Below, piece after piece: positions 24,264-37,725 of a stretch of DNA of 64,000 nucleotides. This DNA is from Tenodera sinensis (lineage: Eukaryota; Arthropoda; Insecta; Mantodea; Mantidae): contig CM060965.1 in the NCBI GenBank assembly GCA_030765045.1, positions 19,792,085 through 19,856,084 of the forward strand, given 5' to 3'. A program made the translations under genes and the position numbers. The first letter of the stretch is position 1, and the number at the start of each line of letters is the position of its first letter. The notes beneath the pieces were generated by a model that saw only the letters and a program-made list of their open reading frames with translations, searched no databases and was not told where the DNA came from.

Positions 24264-24860
24264 AGATCTCCGTGTTCACTTTTTCTGTACAACATATACA
24301 TCAATGTTATAGTATATACCGGGCGCTTCAGCCGCCCCATGTTTTCGTATTAATGCAACTCGCACGGTCTTTGCGAAGATGTCGCTACGTTTCCCAGTTA
24401 AGTAGGTTAACATCCCAACAGATCTCCGTGTTCACTTTTTCTGTACAACATATACATCAATGTTATAGAATATACCGGGCGATTCAGCCGCCCCATGTTT
24501 TCGTATAAATGCAACTCGCACGGTCTTTGCGAAGATGTCGCTACGTTTCCCAGTTAAGTAGGTTAACATCAATAGATCTCCGTGTTCACTTTTTCTGTAC
24601 AACATATACATCAATGTTATAGTATATACCGGGCGATTCAGCCGCCCCATGTTTTCGTATAAATGCAACTCGCACGGTCTTTGCGAAGATGTCGCTACGT
24701 TTCCCAGTTAAGTAGGTTAACATCCCAATAGATCTCCGTGTTCATTTTTTCTGTTCATATACAATTATACACCAATGTTATACGTACCGGGTGATTCAGC
24801 CGCCTTTAGGTTTCAAATCAACGCAACACGCCCGGGTCTAAGTGTAAACGTCGCTCCGTT
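24264..24860 (+). repeat. Tandem repeat, about 156-bp unit, four units
   Basis: Units begin at AGATCTCCGTGTTCA: 24264, 24420, 24574 and 24730, with periods of 156, 154 and 156. The first three units are almost identical. The fourth diverges and fades out by about 24860. Recurrent open frames on both strands across this block (plus 24236-24508, minus 24432-24668) are by-products of the repetition. Confidence 0.9.
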
Positions 24861-25090
24861 TACCAAAAACTAGTTCCTTAAACCCTCGTTTCTTTGCGTC
24901 ATCGTGTTCAACATTAGATATCATGTAAATATAAAGCTGCAGAAAGCTTAGAAAGCAATAGGTTATCATAAATCTGAAACAGCTGTAATGCAGAATGCTT
25001 CGTAGTTCTTAAATATTTCGTGTGTTCGAGTGGATAAACACTCCGAAACTCCTTAGGTAGAGTATTCTGAATTTACTCGATCACCTAACC
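24861..25090. other. No feature seen
   Basis: Short AT-rich spacer between the tandem repeat and a transposon end. Confidence 0.5.
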
Positions 25091-25330
25091 CAGGGCTGGG
25101 CAAATAGTGCTCAGAAAGTGCAGCCTTCTCATGGGCTTGCCGTATGCTTGGCATACAAAATGAAAGTCGCTCAGTATATCGCGGCTCGCCCAAGCTCGAG
25201 TTAATCCACGTCGCAAATATTTTTTTTTATTTATTTCATCCATATAGAACACACAAATGTTAGTTCTAATGATTACATTCGTGCTTAAAAATCTTACTTT
25301 TGGATACCTTTCTTGCAATATTTTAGTCAT
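25091..25330 (+). mobile_element. Possible hAT-type transposon end (TIR CAGGGCTGGGCAA)
   Basis: CAGGGCTGGGCAA at 25091-25103 is a typical hAT terminus. The following sequence, including GTGCTCAGA and GAAAGTCGCTCAG, matches the reverse complement of 46240-46362. No opposite end or 8-bp duplication was found nearby, so this is a fragment of uncertain extent. Confidence 0.4.
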
Positions 25331-25944
25331 AAAAAAGCCCGAGCCAAAAGCAGTGTGTGATCACTTCGTAACAATGAATGAATTGCCGTCGAACCTTAAA
25401 TCTCAAGAGTTCGAAATTTTAATCAAGCGATAAATTAAACAAATTCGCTTATCATCACCGAGAAACTTTGTTTTCTATGGTCTTTTACCACTGCTTTAAA
25501 GCCTCTATTCGACCTGCTAATGTAAATGACACTATATTGAAACAATTGCGAGAGGATTAGCATGAGCAAAACAACGGTTGCGCAGTAAACTATTATATTT
25601 TTATATTATTATATTATTATATTTTTATAGACGAGTTGGAAGTGGAGGGAGGGACCACTGAAGCTTTCCATTTGGTTTTTCGGACTCACGTCGTGCGCAA
25701 AAATAATTGTTTAACAGGCAGGAAAAGGCAAGAAGTCATTTTACTAATAATGGTACAATAACGAAGTACGCAACAGTTTTTGAAGCTGCATCCCTTTTCA
25801 ATTAGACACAAAAACAGTTTCAAAAATGATAATGCTAATTAAAATGGGTTTATTTCCCTTCTCTTTAGCTCTCTCGATAGCGAAATGATACTGATTATAT
25901 CAGCTCATCTTTAATAGACATTGACTTCCTGCCACCTACGTATA
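25331..25944. other. No gene seen
   Basis: AT-rich. A TATTA/TTTTA-rich simple stretch lies at about 25590-25630. Confidence 0.5.
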
Positions 25945-26125
25945 GAAGGTAAGACAAGTATTGCATGCAAAATTTCGATGTCAAGTTTTCACCGGAAATG
26001 TGTGTCGAGGCCCCGAATAAAACATTTTGAAAGAAAAGCAAACTTATGCGCGCGCGTATAACACAAAACATTTAAGTTCAGTATTTTCCAAAGACGCAGC
26101 ACTAAGACTTTCAAGAAATCAATAT
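25945..26125 (+). repeat. Dispersed 'ACTTTCTCTACT' family, 5' fragment
   Basis: Contains AATTTCGATGTCAAGTTTTC, CACCGGAAAT, GAGGCCCCGAATAAA, then a stretch like the AACACTAAGATTTTGAAG block of the full copies. The element ends are missing. Confidence 0.55.
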
Positions 26126-28435
26126 TAGAGAAAGTAAAAAGATCTAGAAGGGAGTCTAAAACTGAACTGGATTTGGATAAAGCTGTTAGCAAAGCATTAA
26201 ATGGTTTACAAGAATAAACTATATTGATGTGTAAAGTCATTCGAGCATGGTTTTACACATCGCCTAAATTAGCGCTAAGATATACAAAATTATATATGAC
26301 AGTTTTCGATAAACATGCCGTTCTTGTTTGCAGCTGGCGATACTCAAGGGAAGTATTACTTGGGGCAAGATCGGCGGTTCTGTTATCGTGATTAGATATA
26401 GCAGTGTCCATCCCTTAACGTCCACATTGCTGTGCCTCAACCTTCTTCCACTGCTAATAAATAACATGAACACAATGGAGAGGGTCCTCTCTTAGCCAAA
26501 GAATCCGTTGTTGCCAAGTAGCTTACAGTTGTGCATTCAGACGTTAACAGATTCTGCTTGACGAGTTGCATTTCGAGCGACCGAAGTAAAAGATCCGACA
26601 TCCCCCTTCACGGGAGCAGTTGGCACTCCAAAACGCAGTGGGATGACGAAGGTCGTTAAGGCATGGGCGATAGTGTACGTACTTTGTATACAGAGAACGC
26701 GTACCTAGGTTGGCCGCAGAAAGCAAATGCAGTGCCATCGTCCTGAGTAATATACTTTAATTGACAACATTCCAACTTCTCTTTAAACTGTCGTCTATTT
26801 ACCGATAATATTTCCCTCCTTTCCGGCACGAGAGGGAGAATTTTACCTCCCCTCTGCGCTGGTTTGCTTATGCAAACTGTGAGAGTACCTACATTGTGAT
26901 ACAATAGGTGAGCTCATCTTTGCTGAATTTTCGTTTTCCAGTTTCTGCAAAATATTTAACGAAAATGCATCGCATCTTCGACGATAGTGAATAATAGAAA
27001 TGCTTCAGCGCAAATACGATTGGTTAGTCAGCTGTTTAAAAGCAGTGTCATGGTTGACCGCGCTGGCCTCTGCGAACTGATGATGGATTAGTTACCTCTG
27101 CGTTAAAGTCAGCTGAGATGGTTGCTTGCGCCGAAAGTTATATTTAAAGTGCTGCATGAATAAAATCTACATAAAGTTAACATATAAAGGAAAGTAAAGA
27201 TAGTAAGATTGAAATGGCCAAATTATTTAGGCTGGTCATGTGGTAGAATCTGATTTAAAAACGGCCAGAATAATGCTGCCGTTTAATAAATTGCATAAAT
27301 GAATTTAACCTGGGGTTACTGATTTGGGGAAATGTATATAAGCAGTTGCACATTAAATTGCAAACGTTTTAGTACGAGTTACGCATGTTAATCATAACGC
27401 TAAGCACATGTCTTCACACACTCATGCCAATTTAATAGCGAAGGTGTATACCAGAACTATTTCGCCTAGTAAAAATGCAACGGTGCCAATGCTAGTTTCG
27501 CGGTAGGCTTAGAAGCACCAAATATCATTATTGTTTACACCGAGTTATCCAGCCGAAGTGGGGAAACAAGCTCGCATAGGCTGCGCGAACCACTTCGCAA
27601 TTTACATAACAACCTCCTCGCTCTACACAGATAGTGTGGTTTGCTAGCAGTACAGACTCGCACGTTGGAACTATAAATAGTTTCATCTAAGTTGCTAGTA
27701 AAATTGCTGGCTTCTGAACATTCTAAACGGTTTTAGGAACGACTTCGTAAACTTTAATCCATCATAGTATAGTTATGGACGGAACATAGTGATCATTCTC
27801 AGTAACCTACCCATATCCCTTCCTGCTGCCCAAATTAGGCGCCTTTAACAGGGTTGGGAGGGTTTCACCCCCCCCCCCCTCTTGACTGCTTTAATTAACA
27901 ATTGTCGCATATATTCGCAAACCATTTGTAAAAGTAGGCTATCTGTATTTCATTGTAGCTTTAAAATGGCATGGACATTATAATAAGAAACAATAACCAG
28001 GCATAGGAATTTCTGAGCACTAAATACACCAGGGGAAAAACAAGATGCCACTCTACTAAAGGAATCGTAGTCTTATGGCATTTGCCAGTTCTACCAGCTT
28101 GTCACTGACTTATGGCCATTCTTGTTTTGTATTCTTTGACTGTAAAACTTCGAGTGCAGATAACTTCAAGCCAAGTGCTTAAGAATTCCTATGCATGCTG
28201 GTAATAATAATCTAATTCTATAAAAATGTTTGTAATAATTTTTGATTATGGGCAAATAACTGATCGGCAACCGTAAGTTCAAGCTGCATTTGTCAAGATC
28301 TTTCACGTAAAAATAACCTTAAATTCGCACAACCACAAAACCGCTTGTGTTGCTTATTTGAATTACTTCTTCAATGGGACTACAATAGGCGTGAATAAAA
28401 TATCTCAATTACACCATAAGTGGGAGTCCTTTAAG
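26126..28435. other. No supported gene; C12 run at 27868
   Basis: A TATATAAG string at about 27336 could be a TATA element but has no supported downstream start. A run of 12 C lies at 27868-27879. No motif was found in the open frames. Confidence 0.4.
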
Positions 28436-28553
28436 ATGAGACTCGAGATTTTGACTCTCCTTGGGGTTCTTACAGCTGTGTCTGGCACCAAAACAACTTT
28501 TGTTCGTATCAAATTTTACGGATGGAATGGAAGGGTCGTCTCCCATCTCCAAG
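28436..28553 (+). CDS. Candidate first coding exon of a secreted protein
   Basis: ATG at 28436 opens a frame starting MRLEILTLLGVLTAVSG, a textbook-like signal peptide (basic residue, leucine-rich core, small residues before the likely cleavage). About 22 hydrophilic residues follow (TKTTFVRIKFYGWNGRVV...). The frame meets CTCCAAG|GTAAAAT, an acceptable donor, after 39 codons plus one base. Reading on without splicing gives a non-conserved tail to 28681. The exon's phase (one extra base) fits the acceptor exon at 44729-44802. That would make an intron of 16.2 kb, which is large but compatible with the repeat load here. The family is not recognised. The link to the downstream exons is inference and the exon may be chance. 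Confidence 0.35.
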
Positions 28554-28664
28554 GTAAAATGATCACTATATTCTGTCAGCTATATGCATCGAAGACGTGT
28601 ATACATCACTTGGCTGTTTCCATAAAACGTGAATGGGTTTATTACATGCGTAGTTTCCATTTTT

Positions 28665-28757
28665 ACTTTCTCTACTGGTAAAGTAGGGGAAGTATTGTAT
28701 TCCACCCAAAAATTCTATGTCGAGATTTCACCGGAAATATGTTTTGAGGCCCCCTGA

Positions 28758-28798
<41 letters not shown>

Positions 28799-29373
28799 CA
28801 TTTTTAGAAAAAGGTCCGTGTGTGTGTCTGTGGACAGCATAACGAAAACTCGGTTAGAAACCAAAGTTGGTATTTAAGTTTAATGTCTTTCAAGGATGCG
28901 ATACTAAGATTTTGAAGAAAATAGTCCCACCCTAAACTACCCTTTATATGGAAAATTTTTGATTTTCTTGAAAATGGCTCTAACGATTTTGATTAAAATG
29001 TTTGAGATCCAAATCATACTATACAAAAAATATAGATCTTGCTAAAATACACAATTTATGTTTCAATAAATTTGCTTGTAGGGTGAACCCTTTCGGAGAT
29101 ATTCCTTGTTATGTGTGTGAGTTAGAACTTTAGCGAAATACAACAACGTTGTTCATTTTTTAATAAGTTAATCGTGCAAAGGGAACGGAATCTCAAAGGG
29201 CAAAAAGCCTTCTATATTCTAATATTCCCCTTGCACCTACAAAGACATAAGCAATAAGATAATTTGTGCGAATGTTTATCTTAACTAACATGGAGATATA
29301 GGAATAAGAGTTTGTAAGAATGGTTAGTACAAGAGTAGAGAAAGTCATGTGAGTGTAACACATCAGATTTTTA
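28665..29373 (+). repeat. Dispersed 'ACTTTCTCTACT' family, near-complete copy A
   Basis: It begins ACTTTCTCTACT (28665-28676) and has AGTAGAGAAAGT at 29334-29345, an inverted 12-mer. Homology with other copies continues through CACATCAGATTTTT to about 29373. A 38-base A run (28760-28797) expands the position where other copies read GAATAAAAA. There is no coding capacity. The copy at 53922-54776 is its best full-length partner, in the opposite orientation. Confidence 0.85.
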
Positions 29374-32300
29374 AGGTTTACTATTGTGCAAAAATATATT
29401 ACAGATACAGGGTTGCAATGCATTTATCAGAATAGCGGGAAAAGCAATAATCTTTTCTAGATTTTTTAAAATGCTCTCATCTCAAAGTGTCCATATACTG
29501 CACGATAACGCGTGGCACAATGCTTTAAGACCTTGGAAAATATGTCCAAGTATAAGCAAAGATCATGATAAATGTTGCCGGTGTATCGGATGTACTCCAG
29601 TTTGTTTCGAGTTGTAACAAATCCATGAACTAAAGAGGCAAACAAACGAACCAATGTATTCGTTAATTGCCTGAGAGATTACACATATATTTTGCAGAAA
29701 ACTAACAGGTAGCTGAATCAAGCGGTGTGTGGAGATGCAAACATTTGACTTACGATTAAACACTGTCTAATCACCAGCTCATGGCCTTAGGGGAATGGCG
29801 GGAAGAGGAGATACGCCACATAGTGTAACTCGAGTTTTGTAAACTTACGCGCAAACGTTGTTCTGTTGATTACGTTGTATACTCGCTCTTAATTTCAGCT
29901 GTAAAAGCGTACGAGTCACTAGTTTTACGTCGGAGGCAATGAAAAAAGTAGTGTAGAAGTAGATAACTTCCCGCCTAATCTGCTATGATAGTGGTTGCTG
30001 AACAAAGGGTTTCAGAGTGACGGTCCTATGCATATTTATAGGATAACTGAAACAAACACACCTAAAGAGATTCTTAAAGCGGACGAATTTTTTTGTTTTA
30101 TTGAACTAAACTGTCGTTTGCTTGCCCATACATGTGTGCTCCAATTCCACAGAAATAGCTTGAGCCAAGGTAAAATGAATAGTTGAAGAAATATAACGGT
30201 GGCGTACATTTACAGAAATTGCACGATATAACGCTCGAGGATACATCACTTGAGACCGAGAGAGACAGACATGGTTTTTGAGAAGTATAGAAAAGGTAGA
30301 TAATGATCAGTGGGAGAAAGACTGAGTAGTTGAAAACATCGTGTACGTTCTATAAACTAAACATACTGCATGAAAACTGAAAATAACATTTAAGTTCCGT
30401 TATTTTAAGCAACTTCTTTGCTTTAATCTAGCGTAAATGTACATTCCAAGGTTGACACTACTACCGTAAACGCGACTAGAAGTATGATTGCTGTGTCAGA
30501 TATGGCTATGTACCTAGAATTTTTTACTGACGTACTAGCTCGCTGCATTCCTGTCAGGGACTATGAGCTGGTGAACGAACTATCTACCATTGGGTTCACT
30601 AATGCTACACTGAGACTGAACAAAACTGACCCTGTTCAACTATAATTTCACCTGCTATTAGCTATCAGATGTATCTGTCAAAAGACCTCGCTGAATAAAT
30701 GAGAAAAATAAGTGTTGTTAGAGGTAGGTTAGAGTAACTATAAACGTCATTAGTTCCAAAACCAGAGAGAGGTTTACCAGTAGCAGAGTCAAACGCTCGC
30801 CGAGGACATAAGGTGTGCCCATGAATTCACGCGGGCATCCCAGGCAGAAAAGGTTTTAACGATCTCAAAGTGTTAATATAGGATCTTTAAAATTTACGAC
30901 AACCCATTCCCGGGCTCCCTTTACTGCGCGAGGGAACCGATACTGGACTAGTACGTTATACGTTGAAATGCCGACATTCCGATGACAAACCCAACATCTG
31001 ATTGCGCAGCGATACAAAGACCCCACATAGAAAAACAAACGGAACTATAAGCAAAACCCCCCGAAACTGACGAAAGCCAAAGTTATGGGCCTTGTGGCAA
31101 TGTGGTTCCTTCTGGTCGCTTAAGGCGATTTGTCGGGTAAATGGCTCACTTTACTACGCCCCGTTCCTTGAATCATTTGCTCCAATTCCGTTCGTATCTT
31201 GTGCTTCATTCTAGGAGTTCGTGGGACCATGTGCAAATAGCGTAGTCGCGGGGGACCACTCATAAGGACTCCATTGGGACCACAGAATTGTGAACCGAAT
31301 TTGGAGGGCGCGCATATGACACTCTGATTTATTCATTCCTCCGTTTCTCTAATCGAATTCCAAGGACTCTGGGTTACAGCGTGCCAAGAGTTTTACAACC
31401 ATCAAAACGCGCTGAAGTGCTAAAATACAGCATAGTATTACGCAATAAAACATTAGTAATCACGGTTCAATACAAATACTTCAGGTCTAAAAGATAAATC
31501 TGCAAAATGAATTTCAGTCGGAGAGTATCAGGAAACGCCCATTAACATTTCATGGGAATACGTATATCAGGTGTCCTAACCAATACTTCTCTAGTAGCGG
31601 AAAGTAAAAAGGTTACACCCCCAACCCAGAATTGTCTAGCCTGATAAAATTGATGGCTTGCTATCAATAACAGTAAAACTTGATAAAGTTAGAATATCCG
31701 TTTCGAATTACGCATGCGAACAAAGTTAATGTAAAGCACTTGGCAGCAGACTTAGTGTTCCTGAGATAAGGCAGTGATGGTTCCACCATTCCCAAATTAG
31801 TCTAGCTCGTATAATCCCTACATAGTGGGAAAGTCCGCTCCTTCGATACTTTAATATCTAAATCAAGTGTACCCCAAATGCCAGGGCAACTTATTGGATA
31901 ATTTGATTAGTTTTGTTACGAGGTAAACCGGAGTTACACAAAATTGTATTTACTCTGTTTCGAGAAATACTTCTTATAAAATGCCGGGGACCTAAAATAC
32001 TTCCATACTTCACGCGGAAGTATCTCTCGCTTCAGGAAATTTATAACAGCCTTTTTGGCATCTGTTGGAGAAGTCAAAACTACGCGAAAGCAAATTATCT
32101 ACATACACTGTATAAATTACTGAAGCAGAAGATGCAGCAGCTACTTCATCATTCATGGTAGCATGTCACTAAAATATGTTTAAATGATACTAAGGTTCTA
32201 GTAGTCTCGTTCTTTATTTGTTGGAAACAAGTCACCTTCGTGCTAATCATTCCGAGTTTGACATTGCTCCAGGAAACTGCACTATTACATGTTGAAATGC

Positions 32301-34640
32301 GAGGTTTCAGATGAATGAGCTGGAAGTTTATTAGGACTGTTCTACTATCGCCCGGGTATGTGCTCCCTAACTGTAAATTTCATTATCAACGTTGCGAAAC
32401 AATTTTGGGTTCATCTTGATCCCATGACTTGATATTCAGCAGCGACGAACCATCTGGATAAAGTTCCACGCCTTTCCTTTCCCTTAGAAGAATAAAATAC
32501 CTAGGAATTTACGTACAGCTTGTATAAAACGATCCAAAGATGTGCAACAGCGCTGACCAGCCCACTTGCATAATAAGATAAGCGGGGGTTAATGTTCCAC
32601 CAGCCACAATGCCTTGACTGCCGCAGATTTCGGATAACACATGGTCCCTTGCTCGCCCACCTCTCATTCTCCTCTCTTGGGCATGGCATATGGAGTGTCA
32701 TGATGTTATACAAGCGTTAACATCCTGTGTTCGTTTGTGCCGTATCCTCATTCACTTCATTTGCCCCTGAAGAATTGCAGCTCTTAATGCAACAGAAACT
32801 TAGAAGGAATACGTTTCAATGTTTGACACCCATGTTCGATAGGGCTGCAAGGTCGACCATGAAGTACAGGAAATATGGCGCAAATGGCTGCAAAGGTGGT
32901 TCGATAAAAATTTGCACTGATTGTTTCACACCCCTACAGTGATCCGATAACACAGCAGAGACCTTCAAATCAAATTACCTTGTCTCACTGCCCGACAAAT
33001 AAATGACCAAGAGATGTCTACCAATGCACCACAAATATTGCTAAGAGCTTAAAAATATTTTGATTTTCATTTCCTTGTAAACTGCGCTATTGTGTGGTTG
33101 TAGTCTGTTGCGTGTTCGTCTGAGACGTACGTTCGAGAAGTACTTTACTTGCTCAGATGTACAACTATGATGGGCAGCCAAACGAAAGTGGGTTACAACG
33201 CTTATACACAACACGTTTACCCCATGACAGATTAATCAGTGTTCCAGCTGCTTTTAAATTCAGTGTTACTAGATAGCGATTGAACTCGTCCTAACCGTAG
33301 CACTCTTGATATTTAAGAATGTGTCTCAGTAAAAGCACAGAAATCCCCTCGCTAAAGTAATGCAGTACTTGAATTATCATTCTGGAAAAAATCTAGTTAT
33401 GCAAACATCCGGCGAAGTCCCCATGACAATCCAGCACAATACTGGGTCATGCTCATTTCAAGATAGGGCTGGAAGGACCAGCAGAGCTTCCTGCGTGCCA
33501 TTTTCAAACAAAGAGAAGCTTTCGTGGATACTGGTTAGAACCAGAAGAGGATGTAACTGAATGAGATGGTAAACCTGTTTAGTAGCTTCTGAAGGAATGA
33601 CTTGCCTGTCTTACCTCTGGGCTCTATTACTTACAAGATTATTGTTCAGGTACAAAATGCTGGACTATTTTTGGCGTCCAATACATTAGCATTTGATTGC
33701 CCGTTAGTAAAACCTACACGTGAATCCTGGATATTTAATTGGATTGAGACCATCATGTTTTTGTAACTAAGAAAACAGACGAGTAAATAACCAGCAGAAG
33801 GTGTTTTAGGGCACAAGTCTCAGCTGTTTAAAAACGAAGCACCAGAGCTAGGAAGCACAAAGGAAAAAACCGGAGATAATTCAGCAATGAAGTCGTTAAA
33901 CCTAGCGCACATATTTGCTACGCTGCTTCGCTCTGAAAAAGTTTGTTCCAGAGCAGTACAGACAACTACCAACAATTTTCCATTCCACTAACAGCAAATG
34001 AAAACCCCTCTGAAAATGTTTCAAACTGAAAATGGTCAGCAGAACATCTCCTCTCCGCTTGTTATCGAGAAAATCGAATCCACTTGCAGTACAATATGAA
34101 TGGGGAAGGGAAAAGGTGCTCATCTCGCTAAAACAATTTTCTTTCCACGAGACGAGTTCGCTAATGACTAACAGTTGAGCTGTCGACTCGTGGTGTTTGG
34201 AAAATAATGGAAACACGTGCGCGATGCAAGTTGGGAACTTGCAGTTTACGCCTGCTAATTAATTGGCGATTGCCAATGGATTTCTGTTACCACTATTAGC
34301 ACCTCATCGCAAAACATTACTGAATTGTGACTGTTGTAGCATTTAACGATGTAGATTCTCTCACTGTTATGGTACATGTGCAAAAAAAGACAGTTCAGTG
34401 TATATTTTGCATTTGCAAAGTGCATTCGACCCAAAAATTGACCATTAAAATTTTCAAACAATTTCTAACTCAATAAAAATACAAATCCCACTATGTTAAA
34501 AAATGTTGGCAGTCGCACTTTAAGAACATTTTTCATACACAAGAGCATAATTCAGAAACATGCTTTAGTTGAAAGATTCTCCGTATCACTATATATGGGT
34601 AAAATATTACGCTCACGCGACTTTCTCTAAAATATGTCCA
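29374..34640. other. No gene or recognised repeat; 5.3 kb
   Basis: The open frames (for example plus 31913-32161, minus 32501-32713, plus 32727-32942, minus 33902-34216) show no familiar domain and no splice-bounded coding stretch. If the 28.4/44.7-kb gene model is right this is intron. Older repeats may be present that have no second copy in the window. A relic CTCACGCGACTTTCTCTAA near 34610 resembles the terminus of the dispersed family. Confidence 0.4.
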
Positions 34641-34856
34641 TGCTAAGGACTTTTACGCCCGGAAACAAATATCCTTAGCATAGCTTCCTTTGGAAGGGAA
34701 GTAAAGCCGGGGTCCCGTGCCGTAGATTTACTACAGTAAACGAACCTCAAGCCTGGTAAAGAGACCTCTGAGGAAAATTAAGCGGCGCTCTTTCACGCCC
34801 AATATAGAATGGAACGCTGAGAACCATATCAGTTAAAGAACGTCCACAAATAAAAA
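34640..34856 (+). mobile_element. SINE-like repeat, family E, copy 1 (head missing)
   Basis: Shares ordered blocks with 39140-39366: GGACTTTTACG, CCTTAGCAT(A/G)GCTTCCTT, AGAGACCTCTGAG, TTTCACGCCC, GACGCTGAGAAC-like sequence, and the 3' end CGTCCACAAATAAAAA. The copy begins inside the body, so no tRNA-like head is visible. Confidence 0.65.
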
Positions 34857-35306
34857 CCCATTTTCAATTTTTCTACCCACTACAATTTATTATTATGTAG
34901 CTTTAACAAAACATTCTTGCTAAAGCTTATTCTGCTGTATGTTTCTAAGTTAAGATAACGATTAGCATAAATAATTATGGCATATTTCGTTATGGGTAGG
35001 TACAAAGGCAAGAATGATGGTCAGGTGTTTAAAAACCTGTTGCTATCTACTGGCCTTCAAGTTCCGTGGTCTTTCTACGGCTTGCAGTTCACAAGTGAAG
35101 ATTGGGAATACCTCATGAAATGAAATAAAAGTATAGAAAATTGAAACCAATAACTGAAAATGCCTGACGCCACAGAAGATTCCTGGAATTGGATTCGGTG
35201 TTAACCAATTTATTTAGAAATTGTCATATGTCTGTCTTAATTGCTAATCCGTTAAACAAAATTATGCAAAATTCTTTCCGAATGAGGACTTCAAAAGACT
35301 ATTCCC
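34857..35306. other. No gene seen
   Basis: AT-rich; no recognisable signal. Confidence 0.5.
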
Positions 35307-35681
35307 AAAAAATCTGTTGCACTCGCATGACTTTCTCTACTCTTGTACAAACTATTCTTACAAACTCTAATTCCCTTATCTTCATGCTAGTCGAGATAAA
35401 CATTTGCACAAATATCTTGCTGCTGATTTTCTTATAGGTGTAAGGGGATATGGAAATATAGAAGGGTTTGAGCGATAGTCAAATGTTTTTTTCGTTCTCT
35501 TCGCACGGCCAAGAGGGTTTTTAAACTTTTCGTTTTTTGTTACGATGTTCTCTCTCTCTCACACATTTTTCTAAATATGCGTTTTTTATTCAGGGAGTCT
35601 CAAATAATTTCCGGTGAAATCTCCACATCGAAATTTTGGGCTGAATACCTTCCCTACTTCTCCCTACTTAGTGGAGAAAGT
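35307..35681 (-). repeat. Dispersed 'ACTTTCTCTACT' family, internally deleted copy B
   Basis: Both ends are present: GCATGACTTTCTCTAC at 35325-35340 and AGTGGAGAAAGT ending at 35681. The interior is only about 375 bp, against 700-860 bp in the long copies, so the middle has been lost. Confidence 0.8.
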
Positions 35682-35714
35682 AAACAATGCATTTTATTTG
35701 TCATGTAATATATA

Positions 35715-36030
35715 AATAATATGCCGTTTTAATCAAATCGTTAGTATTTTTGGGAAAAAAAAGTAAATGATCCGTGTAATGCACAGTTAAAGAGTGGGGG
35801 AAATTTAATTGAATATGTTGGTGTCGCCTCTTTGGAAAATTAACACCCACCTTGGTATTTACTCGACATTTCGCTTTTGTTTGCGCTGACCCCTCCCACT
35901 TCTCCCCATCTACACTACCTTATTTGCTAAAAACATTTTTTCGGCATTCAGGAAGCCTCAAAACGTGTGTTTTCGGCTTAATTTCCACATACAATTTTTG
36001 GATGGAATGAAATACTTCCTGTACATTTTA
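35715..36030 (-). repeat. Dispersed 'ACTTTCTCTACT' family, fragment directly beside copy B
   Basis: Minus-orientation fragment with TTTTAATCAAATCGTTAG, a TTTACTCGACATTTCGCTTT block, GGAAGCCTCAAAACGTG and TTTTTGGATGGAATGAAATA. It lies beside copy B in the same orientation, like a tandem pair. Confidence 0.65.
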
Positions 36031-37725
36031 GGCACGTGGTAGTGAGTGTAAAACTCCCCTAAGTTGGGTATTTCAGGTTTTGGAAAATGGTCATAGGTCG
36101 ATCCCCTATCAGACAGACGTAGCCCGGTTTGTTCAACTAGCTGGTCGAGGGGAAATAAATTGACTCGTCATGGCAGCAAGAAGCGAAATGGTCTGGTATT
36201 GCTTCTCCAGCCAAGTGAAATGTCTTGACAGCGATGAAAAATGCTGTCCATTGAATCTAAAGAATGGGCGACATTAGTGTCATCATCAATATTAGGAAGC
36301 CTGAAGTACAAGAGTATTTGGGTTCTGCAGAGCTCCTTCTCCCAGATTTAAACACCTGACGAACAGTACGTGTCACAACGCAAGCCGCAGGCTTCTAATC
36401 CGATGTGTTACATTTGGGGATTTCATAGCTATGTCATCTATTGACGAAAATTTGCTGACTAAATCGTCTAGTATGACAAAATAAATTGCCCATTGCTGAA
36501 AACAAGTCACGGGAAAGCATCGCCATCGGCTCAGCTAATGATACTTTCCATTTATGAGAATCATAATTCCTGACATGACTCGAAGTACACTGCATTCCTT
36601 CGTATGGGGGATTTCGTTTGGACAGCAATGTTAGCTGGCTCAAATGGTGTGCAGATTGGTTTTTTATAGCGTTTCAGCAGAGCGCTAGAACTTGGGTCTG
36701 TTATGTTCAGGTTCCCTCTAATATCTCCAAGTGCCAAGCACAAAATGAACCACTAAACTTCTTGTTTAGCTTTGTTCAGCAGTCATAGCAGAAAATTAAC
36801 TCGTCTAACTTTCAAGTAAAAAAGTAAATACGTTATTATTCTCATATTATTCTTTAGAATCAAACATTGCATTTGTGTAACATTGATACTTATTCGAAAA
36901 ACAAATTAAAAAAGTATATTACATTTTTTAAATACTATATCCAAACATGCTAGATGTAGACAAAATATTTAGATCTCTTCGTGCGTCTTTGGAGAGTGTA
37001 TTCAGAACATTTAGCACAAAAGACTGCGCAACGGGGAACAGTCTAAAGTGAGAACATTTTAGGGAAATAAGATTACGACAGTTGGCCCCGTAGCACCTGC
37101 CTGCTGTGCAAAGGGTTCCGAGTTCGCTCTTTAACTGGAAGTGAGGGAAGTTTTCTAACTAGGAATGTTCCCCAATCTCCCTAGAGTCTGGAAGTATCAC
37201 ATATAAATGGAACATAAAGAGAGAGAGATTGCCACAAAATGTCACAACATTCTACTGTTATTTGCTTACACCTCTGCTAACTGAACTGCCGCCCGTTCGT
37301 AATGTATTCTATGCACATCTATGCACCTTAATTTCACGATTTCATCAGTTTAGCCACAACGGGAACAGTTAAAGAAGCGCAAGTTATTTTCCCAGGTTGG
37401 CGTGGGAGCCGAATACATTAGCACAGTCTCCAGATGACGGACAGTTGCATGCTGCAGAGGGGAACACAAAGAACTGGTCTCGCAGCTGCTCAGCTACCCT
37501 TCGCCCTTCACCTCCTTTACCTGTCTGTTGTTGGTTAATGGTGGGTTCCCCTGCAGCTTCCCAACCGCCCAATTTTGCATCGCTTTTCAGCTGACCTTGA
37601 TGTTGTAACGGTTACTTTGCCAGAATGACACTTGCATAACAAGTATCACGCGGTTCCTTCCAATTCGTCTCCCTCAGCAGTTGTTTCACACGTGCACATA
37701 TTCTGCAAGCATCTTCCTTATGGCA
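36031..37725. other. No gene seen; 1.7 kb
   Basis: 37380-37600 is somewhat GC-rich with overlapping open frames of about 65 codons on both strands. No protein motif was recognised. Confidence 0.4.

Noticed and set aside
24236..24668. Recurring open frames across the 156-bp units on both strands
   Set aside because: They repeat because the DNA repeats; no protein motif, and both strands are open.
24264..24860. CRISPR-like array
   Set aside because: The units are contiguous 156-bp repeats without spacers, in a eukaryotic context.
26334..26490. Frame after a good acceptor (TTCTTGTTTGCAG)
   Set aside because: Open for about 50 codons but with no donor, no motif and AT-rich codon use like background; judged chance.
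27330..27365. TATATAAG as a core promoter
   Set aside because: No initiator or exon at the expected distance; such strings are common in AT-rich DNA.
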